DNA from: Affinundibacterium amnicola
GTDB lineage: Bacteria > Pseudomonadota > Gammaproteobacteria > Burkholderiales > Burkholderiaceae_D
Assembly: GCF_014284275.1 (NCBI RefSeq)
Contig: NZ_JACOFU010000003.1
Location: forward strand, 62,001-126,000
Length of the DNA: 64,000 nt
Direction of reading: 5' to 3'
Below the pieces are notes generated by a model, which saw only the letters and a program-made list of their open reading frames with translations, made no database searches and was not told the origin of the DNA. Position numbers and translations under genes: made by a program. Shown here piece by piece: positions 26,981-36,700 of the stretch (the stretch's first letter is position 1; each line of letters starts with the position of its first letter).

Positions 26981-27817
26981 ATGAAACATCTCTCTTTTAC
27001 AAGTCGTCTTCGTACTTTTCTTCGTGTTGGTAGCTTTAGTATCGCGCTGCTTGCGAGCAGTGTCGTCAACGCTCAAATGCAAACCACGGCAGCAAATCCT
27101 CAATTACGGGTGATACTCGTAGGCGACTCGACTATGGCGACAAAAAGTGGTTATGGCGATGCCCTATGCGCGCGTTTTAAACCAGAAGTCGATTGTGTGA
27201 ATTTGGCGCGCGGTGGCCGTAGCTCGGGTAGTTTTCGAGCGGAAGGTTTATGGAATCGTGTGCAAGAATTATTGACGCAATCGGCTAGTAGCGGCATCAC
27301 AAGCTATGTCTTGATTCAATTTGGCCATAATGATCAACCGGGCAAGCCCGGGCGTTCAACTGATTTGGTGACAGAGTTTCCGATGAATATGGCACGCTAT
27401 GTGAACGAGGTAAAACAATGGGGTGGTGTGCCTGTTTTGGTCACTCCACTGACACGTCGTAGTTTTCGTGAAGGCGTACTAGAAAACAATTTAAAACCTT
27501 GGGCAGACGCCATTGAAAAAGTAGCGCAGCAAACGCAGGCTGTACTGTTACCACTGAATGCAGAAAGTCACGCTGCCGTGCAAGCGATGGGGGAAGCTGA
27601 GGCTGATACCTTGGCGGTTGCACCACCGCCGCCAAAAGTTGAGGCGACTGCCTCGTCGGATCCAAATAAACTAGAACCACAAGGTGCAGCGAAATCGGCT
27701 TTTGATCGTACGCATGTCGGTGTCAAAGGCGCAGCCTACTTTGCCAATATGGTCGAACGTCAATTGCGTCAACATCTTGCGGCCATCAGCGTGTTCTTCA
27801 AACTAGCTGGAGAATAA
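26981..27817 (+). CDS. Rhamnogalacturonan acetylesterase (GDSL/SGNH, CE12-like)
   Basis: A 278-residue secreted esterase. After a signal peptide (about residues 1-32) come the SGNH blocks: VILVGDSTMAT (Ser near 50), NLARGGRSSGSFRAEGLW, VLIQFGHNDQPGKPGRSTDL, and DRTHVGVKGAAYFANMV with the Asp/His pair. It removes acetyl groups from rhamnogalacturonan so that pectinases can act. A Pro/Ala/Glu-rich insert (GEAEADTLAVAPPPPKVEA) of about 40 residues interrupts the C-terminal region before the DxxH block and is probably a surface loop. Five bases separate it from the GH28-CE8 gene, so the three pectinase genes form one operon. Confidence 0.87.
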   Translation: MKHLSFTSRLRTFLRVGSFSIALLASSVVNAQMQTTAANPQLRVILVGDSTMATKSGYGDALCARFKPEVDCVNLARGGRSSGSFRAEGLWNRVQELLTQSASSGITSYVLIQFGHNDQPGKPGRSTDLVTEFPMNMARYVNEVKQWGGVPVLVTPLTRRSFREGVLENNLKPWADAIEKVAQQTQAVLLPLNAESHAAVQAMGEAEADTLAVAPPPPKVEATASSDPNKLEPQGAAKSAFDRTHVGVKGAAYFANMVERQLRQHLAAISVFFKLAGE

Positions 27818-27822
27818 TCAAT

Positions 27823-30633
27823 ATGAAGCAGATCAAGCAAATGACTCGAATCGAGAAGCAGCATCACCTAGTACTCTTAGCTTTGGTGGGTACCTTGCAT
27901 GTACCAGCAGCGCAGGCACAAGATACGCGAAAGGTCAGTGAGCCAAGTATGCCAGCGGTATGTACCGTGCTCACCGCAACGCAAGTGTATGCCGAGGGAT
28001 TACGTCAATTAGATACGACAAAAATTCAGGCTGCTTTGAATGCCTGCCCAGCAGGGCAGGCGGTACAACTTGCAGCGAATAATGAGAAAGATAGTTTCCA
28101 TTCTGGGCCGCTACAAATCCCAAGTGGGGTTGGTCTCATCATTGATCGTGATGCCACTTTGTATGCAAGTACGGATGCGAACTTGTATGACAAAGGCGAG
28201 AAAACTTGCGGTGTTAATGCAGAGAAAGGGCGTACATGCATGCCATTTATCACCATCGAGAAGGCCAAGGGTAGTGGCATTTATGGTGATGGTGTGATCG
28301 ACGGACAAGGTGGGCAACTGGTGCAAGGCAAGACGGAAAGCTGGTGGCAAATGGCGCGCCGTGCACAGCGTGAGAAGAACGAGCACAATATTCCACGTTT
28401 AATCGAAATTAAGAAATCGCAGGACATTACTTTTTATCGCATACGTTTGCGTAACTCGCCGAATTTTCATGTCACCGTGAGTCAGTCTGATGGTTTTACG
28501 GCTTGGGGCGTCAAGATTGATACGCCATCTGATGCGCGCAATACCGATGGCATTGATCCCATCTCTTCCCGCAATATCACCATAGCGCATAGTTATATTC
28601 GTACCGGTGACGACAATATCGCGATCAAAGGCGGCAATAGTGGCGCAACTGAGAATGTCTCTATCATCAACAACCATTTTTATAGTGGCCATGGGATGTC
28701 GATTGGGAGTGAAACCAATAGCGGTGTGCGACGTATTCTTGTGAGAAATCTGAGTTTAGATGGCACCACCTCAGGACTGCGAATTAAGAGTGATGTGTCG
28801 CGCGGCGGTGTGGTCGAACAAGTGCGTTATGAAGATGTTTGCATACGCAATAGTAAGCGTCCGATTGATTTAGACACGCGTTACGATCAAAAAGCCTTGG
28901 GTGACAAGATTCCACTGTATCGCGACATTGTGTTTGACCGCGTTCATAGCCTTAGCCCCGGACGTATCGTATTACGCGCCTACGATGCAGCGCACCCGAT
29001 GTCGCTTGAATTTAGGCAAAGCAGCATCGCTGCTAATTCACCGCAGTTGATTCAGTTTGCAAATCTGAATATTGATCAGAAAAAAATCACCGTCGCCGAC
29101 AAGGCGGACAATATCGTTTGGAACACGGCGATTGCTGCAAGCTGTGAACATCGTTTTACTGAATTTCCAGCGCACACACCAATTAACTTCCGACCTCAAT
29201 TAACCAGCCAGCAGGCACAAGCCTACACGCTAGAAAATGTCTTACGCACCACAGGTCCAGCCGACAAACCAGTGACCGATCCGTGGAATCCTCTTGAAGA
29301 CAATTTGGTGAAGGCCGCCAATTTGCCCATCGATTATGTGGTGGATGCAAATGCCGTCGCCGATGGTAAAACCCGTTTTAATACCGTACAGGCCGCGATC
29401 AACCAAGCGTTGTTGGATGGTCGTCGACTAGTGGCTGAGCAATCGAGCAAGCAACGACTTTTTATTTTGCTTAAGCCAGGAACGTATCAAGAATTGCTGT
29501 ACGTACCAGCAACGGCATTGCCGATCACTGTGTATTCAAATGAGAGCGATGCGACGAAAACCAAGATCGCCGCCAGCGCCCATGCAGCACTTTTGGGCGC
29601 CGCCTATATTCATCGTTATGGCGCCCAATTTGCACAAGTGGACAGCAGCATTCAAGAGATGTATGCGTCGCTGAAAGATCGACCCGTGATCGGCACTAGC
29701 GGTTCGGCGATTGCATGGATACGTGGACATGGCTTCCAAGCAAAAAATATCACTTTCCAGAACACTTACAACAAAGATCAGGTCGATACGAAGGCAGAAT
29801 GTCCTAATACCGTCTGCGGAGCAACCGCCGGAACCGCACCCGTCGTGGTAGTGCAACATCAGGCGGTTGCCTTGATGGTCGAAGGCGCAGATAAGGTGCA
29901 ATTTGAGAATGTGCGCGTGCTGGGATTTCAAGATACTTTGTTCTTGAAATCAAGTGCGATTGCCCATACTGCGCGAAGTTTCTTTCACCGTTCTTATGTG
30001 GAGGGAAACGTGGATTTTATCTTCGGCGACACGACGGCGTATTTCTATCGCTCTGAGATTAAATCTTTAGGTGATCGCTCGACCTCTTACGTGACAGCAC
30101 CGAATACCAATGTGCGGACACCATATGGTTTCGTCTTTAATGAAGTGAACTTTACCCATGATGGCAGTGCGAACGCGCTTGCCGGTAAGTTTTATTTGGG
30201 ACGTCAGTGGTTCCACACCCAAAAATGTACGCCATACGCGACAATTAACGTCGCATCCTATCGCTGCACGTTGAGCGATGTTGATGGCTATCAGGCTCCG
30301 GTAGGCACCATCTCGAAAAAGGTTTTAGAAACCGTTGGTAAGACGGTTATTCTCAATTCGAAAATCGGTCAACATATTCATCTCCAGCATCCTTGGGCTG
30401 ATTGGAATAAAAAAGGTAGTCTGGCTTTTCGACCTGTGCAATTCTCAGTGGCGGATTACTTGCGCAATTTGACACAAGTGGGATTGCAGCCAATCCAACA
30501 TCTTGGGTATGACAGTTTGGATAATTTGGCACCCGCAACATCGGGTATCTTTTTGTCCGAATTTAATAACACGCATGTACCTTTACAGCCATCTGCAGAC
30601 AGTCAAAAAACGATGCCAACAGGAGTCAAGTAA
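27823..30633 (+). CDS. Fused polygalacturonase (GH28) and pectin methylesterase (CE8)
   Basis: A 936-residue secreted two-enzyme protein. After a signal-like N-terminus (LVLLALVGTLHVPAAQAQ) comes a GH28 beta-helix, about residues 60-440, with NTDGID (~240), GDDNIAIK (~262), GHGMSIGS (~290) and RIK. A linker leads to a CE8 domain, about residues 505-890, with QAVAL, QDTLF (~703), GNVDFIFGD (~728, catalytic Asp) and LGRQW (~793). The esterase half would strip methyl groups and the GH28 half cut the exposed galacturonan. The two families are usually separate proteins. It overlaps the next gene by one base (TAATG). Confidence 0.92.
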   Translation: MKQIKQMTRIEKQHHLVLLALVGTLHVPAAQAQDTRKVSEPSMPAVCTVLTATQVYAEGLRQLDTTKIQAALNACPAGQAVQLAANNEKDSFHSGPLQIPSGVGLIIDRDATLYASTDANLYDKGEKTCGVNAEKGRTCMPFITIEKAKGSGIYGDGVIDGQGGQLVQGKTESWWQMARRAQREKNEHNIPRLIEIKKSQDITFYRIRLRNSPNFHVTVSQSDGFTAWGVKIDTPSDARNTDGIDPISSRNITIAHSYIRTGDDNIAIKGGNSGATENVSIINNHFYSGHGMSIGSETNSGVRRILVRNLSLDGTTSGLRIKSDVSRGGVVEQVRYEDVCIRNSKRPIDLDTRYDQKALGDKIPLYRDIVFDRVHSLSPGRIVLRAYDAAHPMSLEFRQSSIAANSPQLIQFANLNIDQKKITVADKADNIVWNTAIAASCEHRFTEFPAHTPINFRPQLTSQQAQAYTLENVLRTTGPADKPVTDPWNPLEDNLVKAANLPIDYVVDANAVADGKTRFNTVQAAINQALLDGRRLVAEQSSKQRLFILLKPGTYQELLYVPATALPITVYSNESDATKTKIAASAHAALLGAAYIHRYGAQFAQVDSSIQEMYASLKDRPVIGTSGSAIAWIRGHGFQAKNITFQNTYNKDQVDTKAECPNTVCGATAGTAPVVVVQHQAVALMVEGADKVQFENVRVLGFQDTLFLKSSAIAHTARSFFHRSYVEGNVDFIFGDTTAYFYRSEIKSLGDRSTSYVTAPNTNVRTPYGFVFNEVNFTHDGSANALAGKFYLGRQWFHTQKCTPYATINVASYRCTLSDVDGYQAPVGTISKKVLETVGKTVILNSKIGQHIHLQHPWADWNKKGSLAFRPVQFSVADYLRNLTQVGLQPIQHLGYDSLDNLAPATSGIFLSEFNNTHVPLQPSADSQKTMPTGVK

Positions 30634-32528
30634 TGCGTATAAAAACAATCAAAGATACGGTGAATGAATCCACTCGTCGTCGCTTTCTACGCGATACTTC
30701 TCTGGCGAGCGTGTCATTGCTTAGCGCGGGTATGGCAGACGCTGTGCCTGAAAAGCCTGATGCCAACAAAGATAGCTTGATGCCAGATCCTTGGGGTGCA
30801 GCACAAAAGATTGTGGATAGATTTTCCCAGCCTTTGGTATTCCGAGATCAAGATTTTTTGATCACAAGTTACGGTGCAAAACCATGTGAATTGCAACAGG
30901 TGAAAGCTTGGGTTTCGTTCGAGTCGCAGGCAAATTTGGCGACCCCGACCAAACAAGCATTGGATATGTATCCTGCCATCACGGCCGCGATTCAGGCTTG
31001 TCATCAGGCTGGTGGCGGTCGTGTACTTATTCCACGAGGGAATTGGTACTGTGCAGGCCCAATTGTGCTGCTTTCGAATGTGCACGTGCATCTGCAAGCT
31101 GGTGCGCATATTTATTTCAGCCATCAACCGGATGACTATGCGAAGTACGGAAGCATTGATTGCGGTGAGCGAGGCCGCCTCGTGATTTCTCGTTGGCAGA
31201 GCAATGACTGCTTGAATTACTCGCCTATGGTGTATGCGTTCGGTCAGACAAATATTGCTTTAACCGGCGAAGACTGGACTAGTATTCTTGATGGACAAGG
31301 TGGTGTGCCATTTAATGCAGACGGTGATTGTTGGTGGACATGGAAAGGCAAACAGCGCACGATCAATTCGATTGGGCAAGGGAAAACGCCCAATTTCGTG
31401 GCTGGAAAAATGTCGGAAAATACCGTCAATCCGACCAATGCAAAATCCTTGCATGAGATAACAAAGATGGATGCCGCGCAAGCGCAATTGATACAAGGAG
31501 AAGGCGATCGTTGGCGTGCTGATGCGGCCTATTTGCCAGCATTGTCTGAGGCAAACATACCCTTAGCTCAACGCGTATTTGGCAAGGGACATTTCCTTCG
31601 TCCACCATTGATTCAATTGATAGGCTGCGACAAAGTTTTACTCCAAGGCTATCAGGCGAAAGACGCTCCTTTCTGGGTGCATCATCCGGTCAATTGCCGT
31701 GATTTGAAAATCGCCAAGGTACTCGTGAATAGCCATGGTCCCAATAGTGATGGTTTCGATCCTGAAGCTTGTGAAAACGTCTTGGTCGAATCCTGTACGT
31801 TTGATTCTGGAGATGATTGTATTGCGATTAAAGCTGGTAAAAATCGCGACACGCAGTACGGTCCTTCGCAGCATATGGTGATTCAGAATTGCACTATGCA
31901 AAGTGGCCATGGCGCGATTACTTTGGGTAGTGAAATGGCCGGTGGCATTCAACATATTTATGCACAAAATCTTTTGTTCGAAAATAAGAATTGGGCGACT
32001 AATCCATTAAACATTGCGATTCGTCTAAAGACCAATATGAATCGCGGTGGTTTTCTCAAACATTTCTATGTGCGTAATGTCTCGATTCCAAACGGTGTAC
32101 AACTGAGTCCATCGTATTACGCTTTTTTACCTAACTCACCTTTCGCCGCAAAAACGGTTGCCAGCGCAGCGGGTGCTGTGGTGGTGTTCGATTGTGATTA
32201 TGCACCAGTGGCGGATAACGTCAGAACGCGTCCACCAGAGGTAAGCCATATACACATTTCCGATGTGAAGGTCGGCAACGTGGTCAGTCAATCCGGTACA
32301 TATTCTTGTTATCAGGCGATTGTGATTTTAGGCCCAGTCGCGTCTGACTATAATGGTGCGCTACCGATGCCAACCGTTCTGCCAGTTCGCCATGTGTATA
32401 TCGAAAACTGTGACTTTGGATCACCAGTCCATCATGCTCAGCCTTTGTTTTTATACAATGTCAGCGGCATGCATTTGAAAAATGTGAAGATAGGCGGAAA
32501 AAGCATGGATCAAATATTGGATGCTTGA
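30633..32528 (+). CDS. GH28 polygalacturonase-like enzyme with Tat signal
   Basis: A 631-residue GH28 protein. The N-terminus STRRRFLRDTSLASVSLLSAGMADA is a twin-arginine signal, so it is exported folded. Catalytic blocks: NSDGFD (~372), GDDCIAIK (~394), GHGAITLGSE (~426) and RLKTN (~465). The protein is longer than a simple polygalacturonase and has a large insertion before the catalytic blocks, as in exo-acting or rhamnogalacturonan-directed members, so it may be an exo-polygalacturonase (inference). Its ATG overlaps the stop of the GH28-CE8 gene. A terminator follows at 32654. Confidence 0.88.
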   Translation: MRIKTIKDTVNESTRRRFLRDTSLASVSLLSAGMADAVPEKPDANKDSLMPDPWGAAQKIVDRFSQPLVFRDQDFLITSYGAKPCELQQVKAWVSFESQANLATPTKQALDMYPAITAAIQACHQAGGGRVLIPRGNWYCAGPIVLLSNVHVHLQAGAHIYFSHQPDDYAKYGSIDCGERGRLVISRWQSNDCLNYSPMVYAFGQTNIALTGEDWTSILDGQGGVPFNADGDCWWTWKGKQRTINSIGQGKTPNFVAGKMSENTVNPTNAKSLHEITKMDAAQAQLIQGEGDRWRADAAYLPALSEANIPLAQRVFGKGHFLRPPLIQLIGCDKVLLQGYQAKDAPFWVHHPVNCRDLKIAKVLVNSHGPNSDGFDPEACENVLVESCTFDSGDDCIAIKAGKNRDTQYGPSQHMVIQNCTMQSGHGAITLGSEMAGGIQHIYAQNLLFENKNWATNPLNIAIRLKTNMNRGGFLKHFYVRNVSIPNGVQLSPSYYAFLPNSPFAAKTVASAAGAVVVFDCDYAPVADNVRTRPPEVSHIHISDVKVGNVVSQSGTYSCYQAIVILGPVASDYNGALPMPTVLPVRHVYIENCDFGSPVHHAQPLFLYNVSGMHLKNVKIGGKSMDQILDA

Positions 32529-32556
32529 TGGGTGGCAGATTATTTGCGAAAGAAAG

Positions 32557-32600
32557 GCAAATAAGGAGCAAATAAGGAGCAAATAAGGAGCATATAAGAG
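32557..32600 (+). repeat. 11-bp tandem repeat
   Basis: GCAAATAAGGA occurs three times in perfect tandem (32557-32589), followed by a degenerate copy GCATATAAGAG. It lies between the pectinase operon stop and its terminator. Confidence 0.8.
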
Positions 32601-32653
32601 GGCGAATAAAGGACGGCTAAAATGCTGCTAGCGTACTAATAGACCGTAAAGGA

Positions 32654-32694
32654 CGGCCAGTTTTTCGTAAAACTGGCCGATTTATTGGTTTTTT
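32654..32694 (+). terminator. Terminator of the pectinase operon
   Basis: CGGCCAGTTTT and AAAACTGGCCG form a perfect 11-bp stem around a TCGT loop (32654-32679), followed by a T-rich stretch ending in six T residues near 32689-32694. Confidence 0.7.
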
Positions 32695-32804
32695 AGCGAC
32701 TTTGCCCTAAAAAAAATGGATTAAAACGCGTCTAGCGGTTATTGTTGAATTCTAGAAATTTAATTTCTTGTTCACATGATGTTTTAATTGACTGATTTAA
32801 CTGC

Positions 32805-33719
32805 ATGTCCGCCTATTCGCCAAAAGATAGTTCGATCTTGATCATCGATGATGATATCAACTTGATTCGCCTGATGAGTCAAATGTTGAAGGATTTTGGG
32901 CGCATTTTATTTGCTACCAACGGCGAAATGGGTCTTCACATCGCGCAAGAGCAAAAGCCGGATTTAATTCTTTTGGATGTTGAAATGGCACCAATGGATG
33001 GCTATGAAGTTTGCCGGCGCTTGAAAAGTGACGAGGCGACTAGTGCCAGTGCAATTATTTTCGTTACCGCCAAGGTTGGCATGGAAAGTGAGATCGCCTG
33101 TCTCGACGCAGGCGCGGTTGACTTTATTTGTAAACCCCTTAATCCCTTGGTGGTGCAAGCGCGGGTTCGCACGCATTTACGCCTGCAACAAAATACCGCG
33201 GCATTAGAGTCTTTAGCACAACATGATTCCTTATCTGGTCTGTATAACCGCCGCTATTTCAACATGGCGATCGAAGCAGAATATCGGCGTTTGCAGCGTC
33301 ATCAACTGCCTTTGGGTTTGGCGATGGTCGATATTGATCATTTTAAAAAATACAACGATACCTACGGGCATATTGCTGGCGATGGTGCGATCTGCGCCGT
33401 TGCCAAAGCCTTAGAGCATGCAACCAAACGGCCTGGTGAAGTCGTCGCCCGCTATGGCGGCGAGGAATTCGTCGTTTTGTTACCGCAAGTCGATGCAGAA
33501 ATTTTGAGCCAATACGGGCAAATGATCTGTGACAAAGTACAAGCCCTAGAATTACCACATGCCACATCAGACACTTCCGCTTGGCTGTCGATCAGTGTTG
33601 GCCTTGCACTGGTCATCCCAAATAGCCAATCTTTACCAGAAGATTTAATTAAGCAAGCAGATCAAGCATTGTATCTGGCGAAGCAAAATGGTCGAAATCA
33701 ATACCACTTACTTCGCTGA
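32805..33719 (+). CDS. Response regulator with GGDEF diguanylate cyclase domain
   Basis: A 304-residue protein. An N-terminal REC domain (ILIIDDDINLIRLMSQML, phospho-acceptor Asp in LILLDVEMAPMDG, Lys in FICKPLNP) is joined to a GGDEF domain with DSLSGLYNRRYFN, MVDIDHFKKYNDTYGH and the active-site RYGGEEF near residues 217-223. It should make cyclic di-GMP on phosphorylation. The hybrid kinase gene begins 73 bases downstream in the same direction and is the obvious partner. Confidence 0.92.
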   Translation: MSAYSPKDSSILIIDDDINLIRLMSQMLKDFGRILFATNGEMGLHIAQEQKPDLILLDVEMAPMDGYEVCRRLKSDEATSASAIIFVTAKVGMESEIACLDAGAVDFICKPLNPLVVQARVRTHLRLQQNTAALESLAQHDSLSGLYNRRYFNMAIEAEYRRLQRHQLPLGLAMVDIDHFKKYNDTYGHIAGDGAICAVAKALEHATKRPGEVVARYGGEEFVVLLPQVDAEILSQYGQMICDKVQALELPHATSDTSAWLSISVGLALVIPNSQSLPEDLIKQADQALYLAKQNGRNQYHLLR

Positions 33720-33792
33720 ACTCTGATTACGCCTTGCAGCTGAGTGATAGGCCAGCGCCAACTTGAACCGCGTATGATTTTGGAAGGACACG

Positions 33793-36700
33793 ATGGCGAA
33801 TTTAAGGTTTCAAAAACAATTTGATGCATTCCCTGTTCTTTTAATGGGGATAGGGTATTTTGTTCTGGCGATAATCTCGATCTATTTTTCACGGGGAGCG
33901 GGCGATGTCGCCCACTTCTGGTATCCGAACGCGATCGGGATTGCCTTCTTACTTTTCTATGGGGAACAATTTCGCTGGCGTTTACTCGCTGTTCTGGCGG
34001 CATCCAATTTTTTGGCGAACTGGGTAGCTGGTAGTTCTTGGTGGTTGTCTGCGACTTTTGTCATCCCCAATGTCGTCGAGATGGTGCTTGCAACATGGTT
34101 AGCACGGCATTTTCAAGTGGCACATGACTTTGATCAATCTCCCCAAAAAATGTTGCGATTTATTTTGCTGATTTGTTTGTTTCCAAGTGCAGCAGGGGCT
34201 TTGGCTGGTGCAAGTCTGATCAGTTTTCTTGAATTTTCTCCTTTTCTACCGATTTTGCTGATGTGGTTTGTCAGCTCTTCTGTTGGCATGCTTTCTTTGT
34301 TACCTCTGTTATTAGTTTTTCGCCGCGATCGCAATCTGATCGGTTTGAGAGCGACTACCAGAAGACGTCTGCTTTTGTATGTGGTGATTGTTTGTTTGAG
34401 CACTTATTTTGCTTTGTGCTATCTGCCATTTCCCTTTATCTATCTGGTCATTCCCTTGATTCTGGCTGCAGTCGAAACCGATACCAAGACCGTCGCTTTT
34501 TTAATTTTTTTAGAGTCGCTGGTGATTGGCGTGATTATTCATATGGGTTTTTTGAAGCAGGTGATGTCTTCTGAGAATGGACTGATTTTCCTGAATTACC
34601 TGCCCATCTTAGTCACGTTTGTACCCGTGTTGGTACTATCCGCAAGTATGAATTTTTTTCGTAGCCAGGACCGGCAAAAACGCGAAATTGAACTTGCCTT
34701 GCAACGTAAGCATAACGATATACAGATGATCATTGATAACATGCCAGCGTTGATTGGTTTTTGGGATCTGGATTTAAAAAATCGTTTTGCTAATCGCATG
34801 TACTTGGATTATTTCGGCTGGAAATCGGAAGACATTCTAGGTCGGCATGTGCGGGAGATTGTTGGTGATAGCTTATACGCGCAAAACTTACCTTTTATGG
34901 AGAAAGCGCTACGTGGCGAGAACCAGATGTTTGAGCGTACCTTGATTGATACGCAAGGGCAGCAAAGAGAAACCTTGACTTCGTATGTCACCAGTTATCG
35001 ACACGGCGACATCGATGGCGTATATGCCTTCGTCACCGACATTACTGAAATCAAGAAAGCGCGACGTGCTGAATCGGCGGCGCAGGAGCGCTTGCAATCT
35101 GTGATCGATTCGGCAACTGAATTCTCTATTATCGCTACAGATTTAGAGGGAGTGATCCGCCTTTTCAGTAAGGGCGCGGAGAAAATGTTGGGATATACTG
35201 GTGCCGAATTTTTGAATACAACATCAACAGCTTTACTGCATGTTTCGGAAGAAATTGAGTTAAGAGCCAAAGAATTGAGTGCTGAATTTAATCGTGATAT
35301 CACTGGTTTTGAGGTATTCGTTGTTAAGGCAAAGCTCGGTGTAACAGAAACGCGCGAATGGACTTATGTTCACAAATCTGGCAGAAAAATTCCTGTGCGT
35401 CTGGTGGTTACGCCAGTTGTGGATGCTAGTGAAAACATTATCGGTTATCTCGGTATCGCGAATGATATTTCTGATGAAAAGCAGCTGCAGAAATTATTGA
35501 TCGACGCCAAAGACAATGCGGAAAAAGTCAGTCAGGCCAAGAGTAACTTCGTTGCCAATATGAGCCATGAAATTCGTACACCGATGAATGCCGTTCTGGG
35601 TATGTCTAAGTTGCTGGCATCAACGAATTTGAATGCAGAACAGCGCAAATACGTGGAGATGATTTCGATCTCTGGACAATCTTTGCTCGGTATCTTAAAT
35701 GATATTCTTGATTTTTCTAAGATAGAAGCAAATCGCTTGGAATTATCAAATACCGAATTTTTGCTGGATGATTTACTCGGTACGCTAGCGGGCATGATGT
35801 CGGTTTCTGTTGCCGAAAAAGAGATCGAAGTGGCGATAGGTGTGGATGCCAGTGTGCCTAAAAATTTGATGGGTGATCAACTGCGATTACAGCAAATATT
35901 GACCAACTTGATTGGGAATGCCATCAAGTTTACGCATCAAGGTGAGGTCTCGGTATTTGTCGATACTGAGCATGGTGTTGATGCTGAAACCCTTGATCAG
36001 GTCAGACTGAGATTCTGCGTGCGAGATACTGGCATAGGTATGGATAGTCAGCAATTGGAACGTTTATTTTCACCATTCTCACAAGCAGATGCATCGATTA
36101 CGCGCCAGTTTGGCGGTACGGGTTTAGGGTTATCAATTTCAAAGAGTATCTTAAATTTAATGGGTGGGCAGATTACTGTCCATAGCGAACTTGGAAATGG
36201 CAGTGCGTTCACGGTGGTGGTGCCTATGATGACCTCAGCCAAGCGGCAAACGCAAAGTCATCATCAGTCCGAGCAGCGATTACGCTTATTGGTGGTTGAT
36301 GATAATTCCACTAGCAAGCACTTTATCTGCCAAACAATCCGATCATGGAATTGGACAGTTGAGTCAGCGAGTAGTGGACAACAAGCGCTAGAGATTGTCC
36401 GCGAAAAAATGGCCAGTCAACAATTCTTCGATGCGATTTTGCTGGATTGGCAGATGCCTGAGTTAGATGGTTTCGCCACAATTAGACAGTTGCGTGAAAT
36501 ATTACCGAAGCAGCGAACCTCATGCATCATCATGGCCAATCCATTTAGCCGGGGCAGCTTGTTACATGATCTGGCATCGAAATACGCCGACGCCGTTTTG
36601 ATGAAGCCGATGACAGGATCTAGCGTGTTTGATACGGTGCATGAAGCGATTGGATTACGCACTGGCACCATTAATCAACAACTTACTAGCACCCGAACAC

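Noticed and set aside
32557-32600. CRISPR array
   Set aside because: The repeats are 11 bp in direct tandem without spacers; no cas gene is present in the window.
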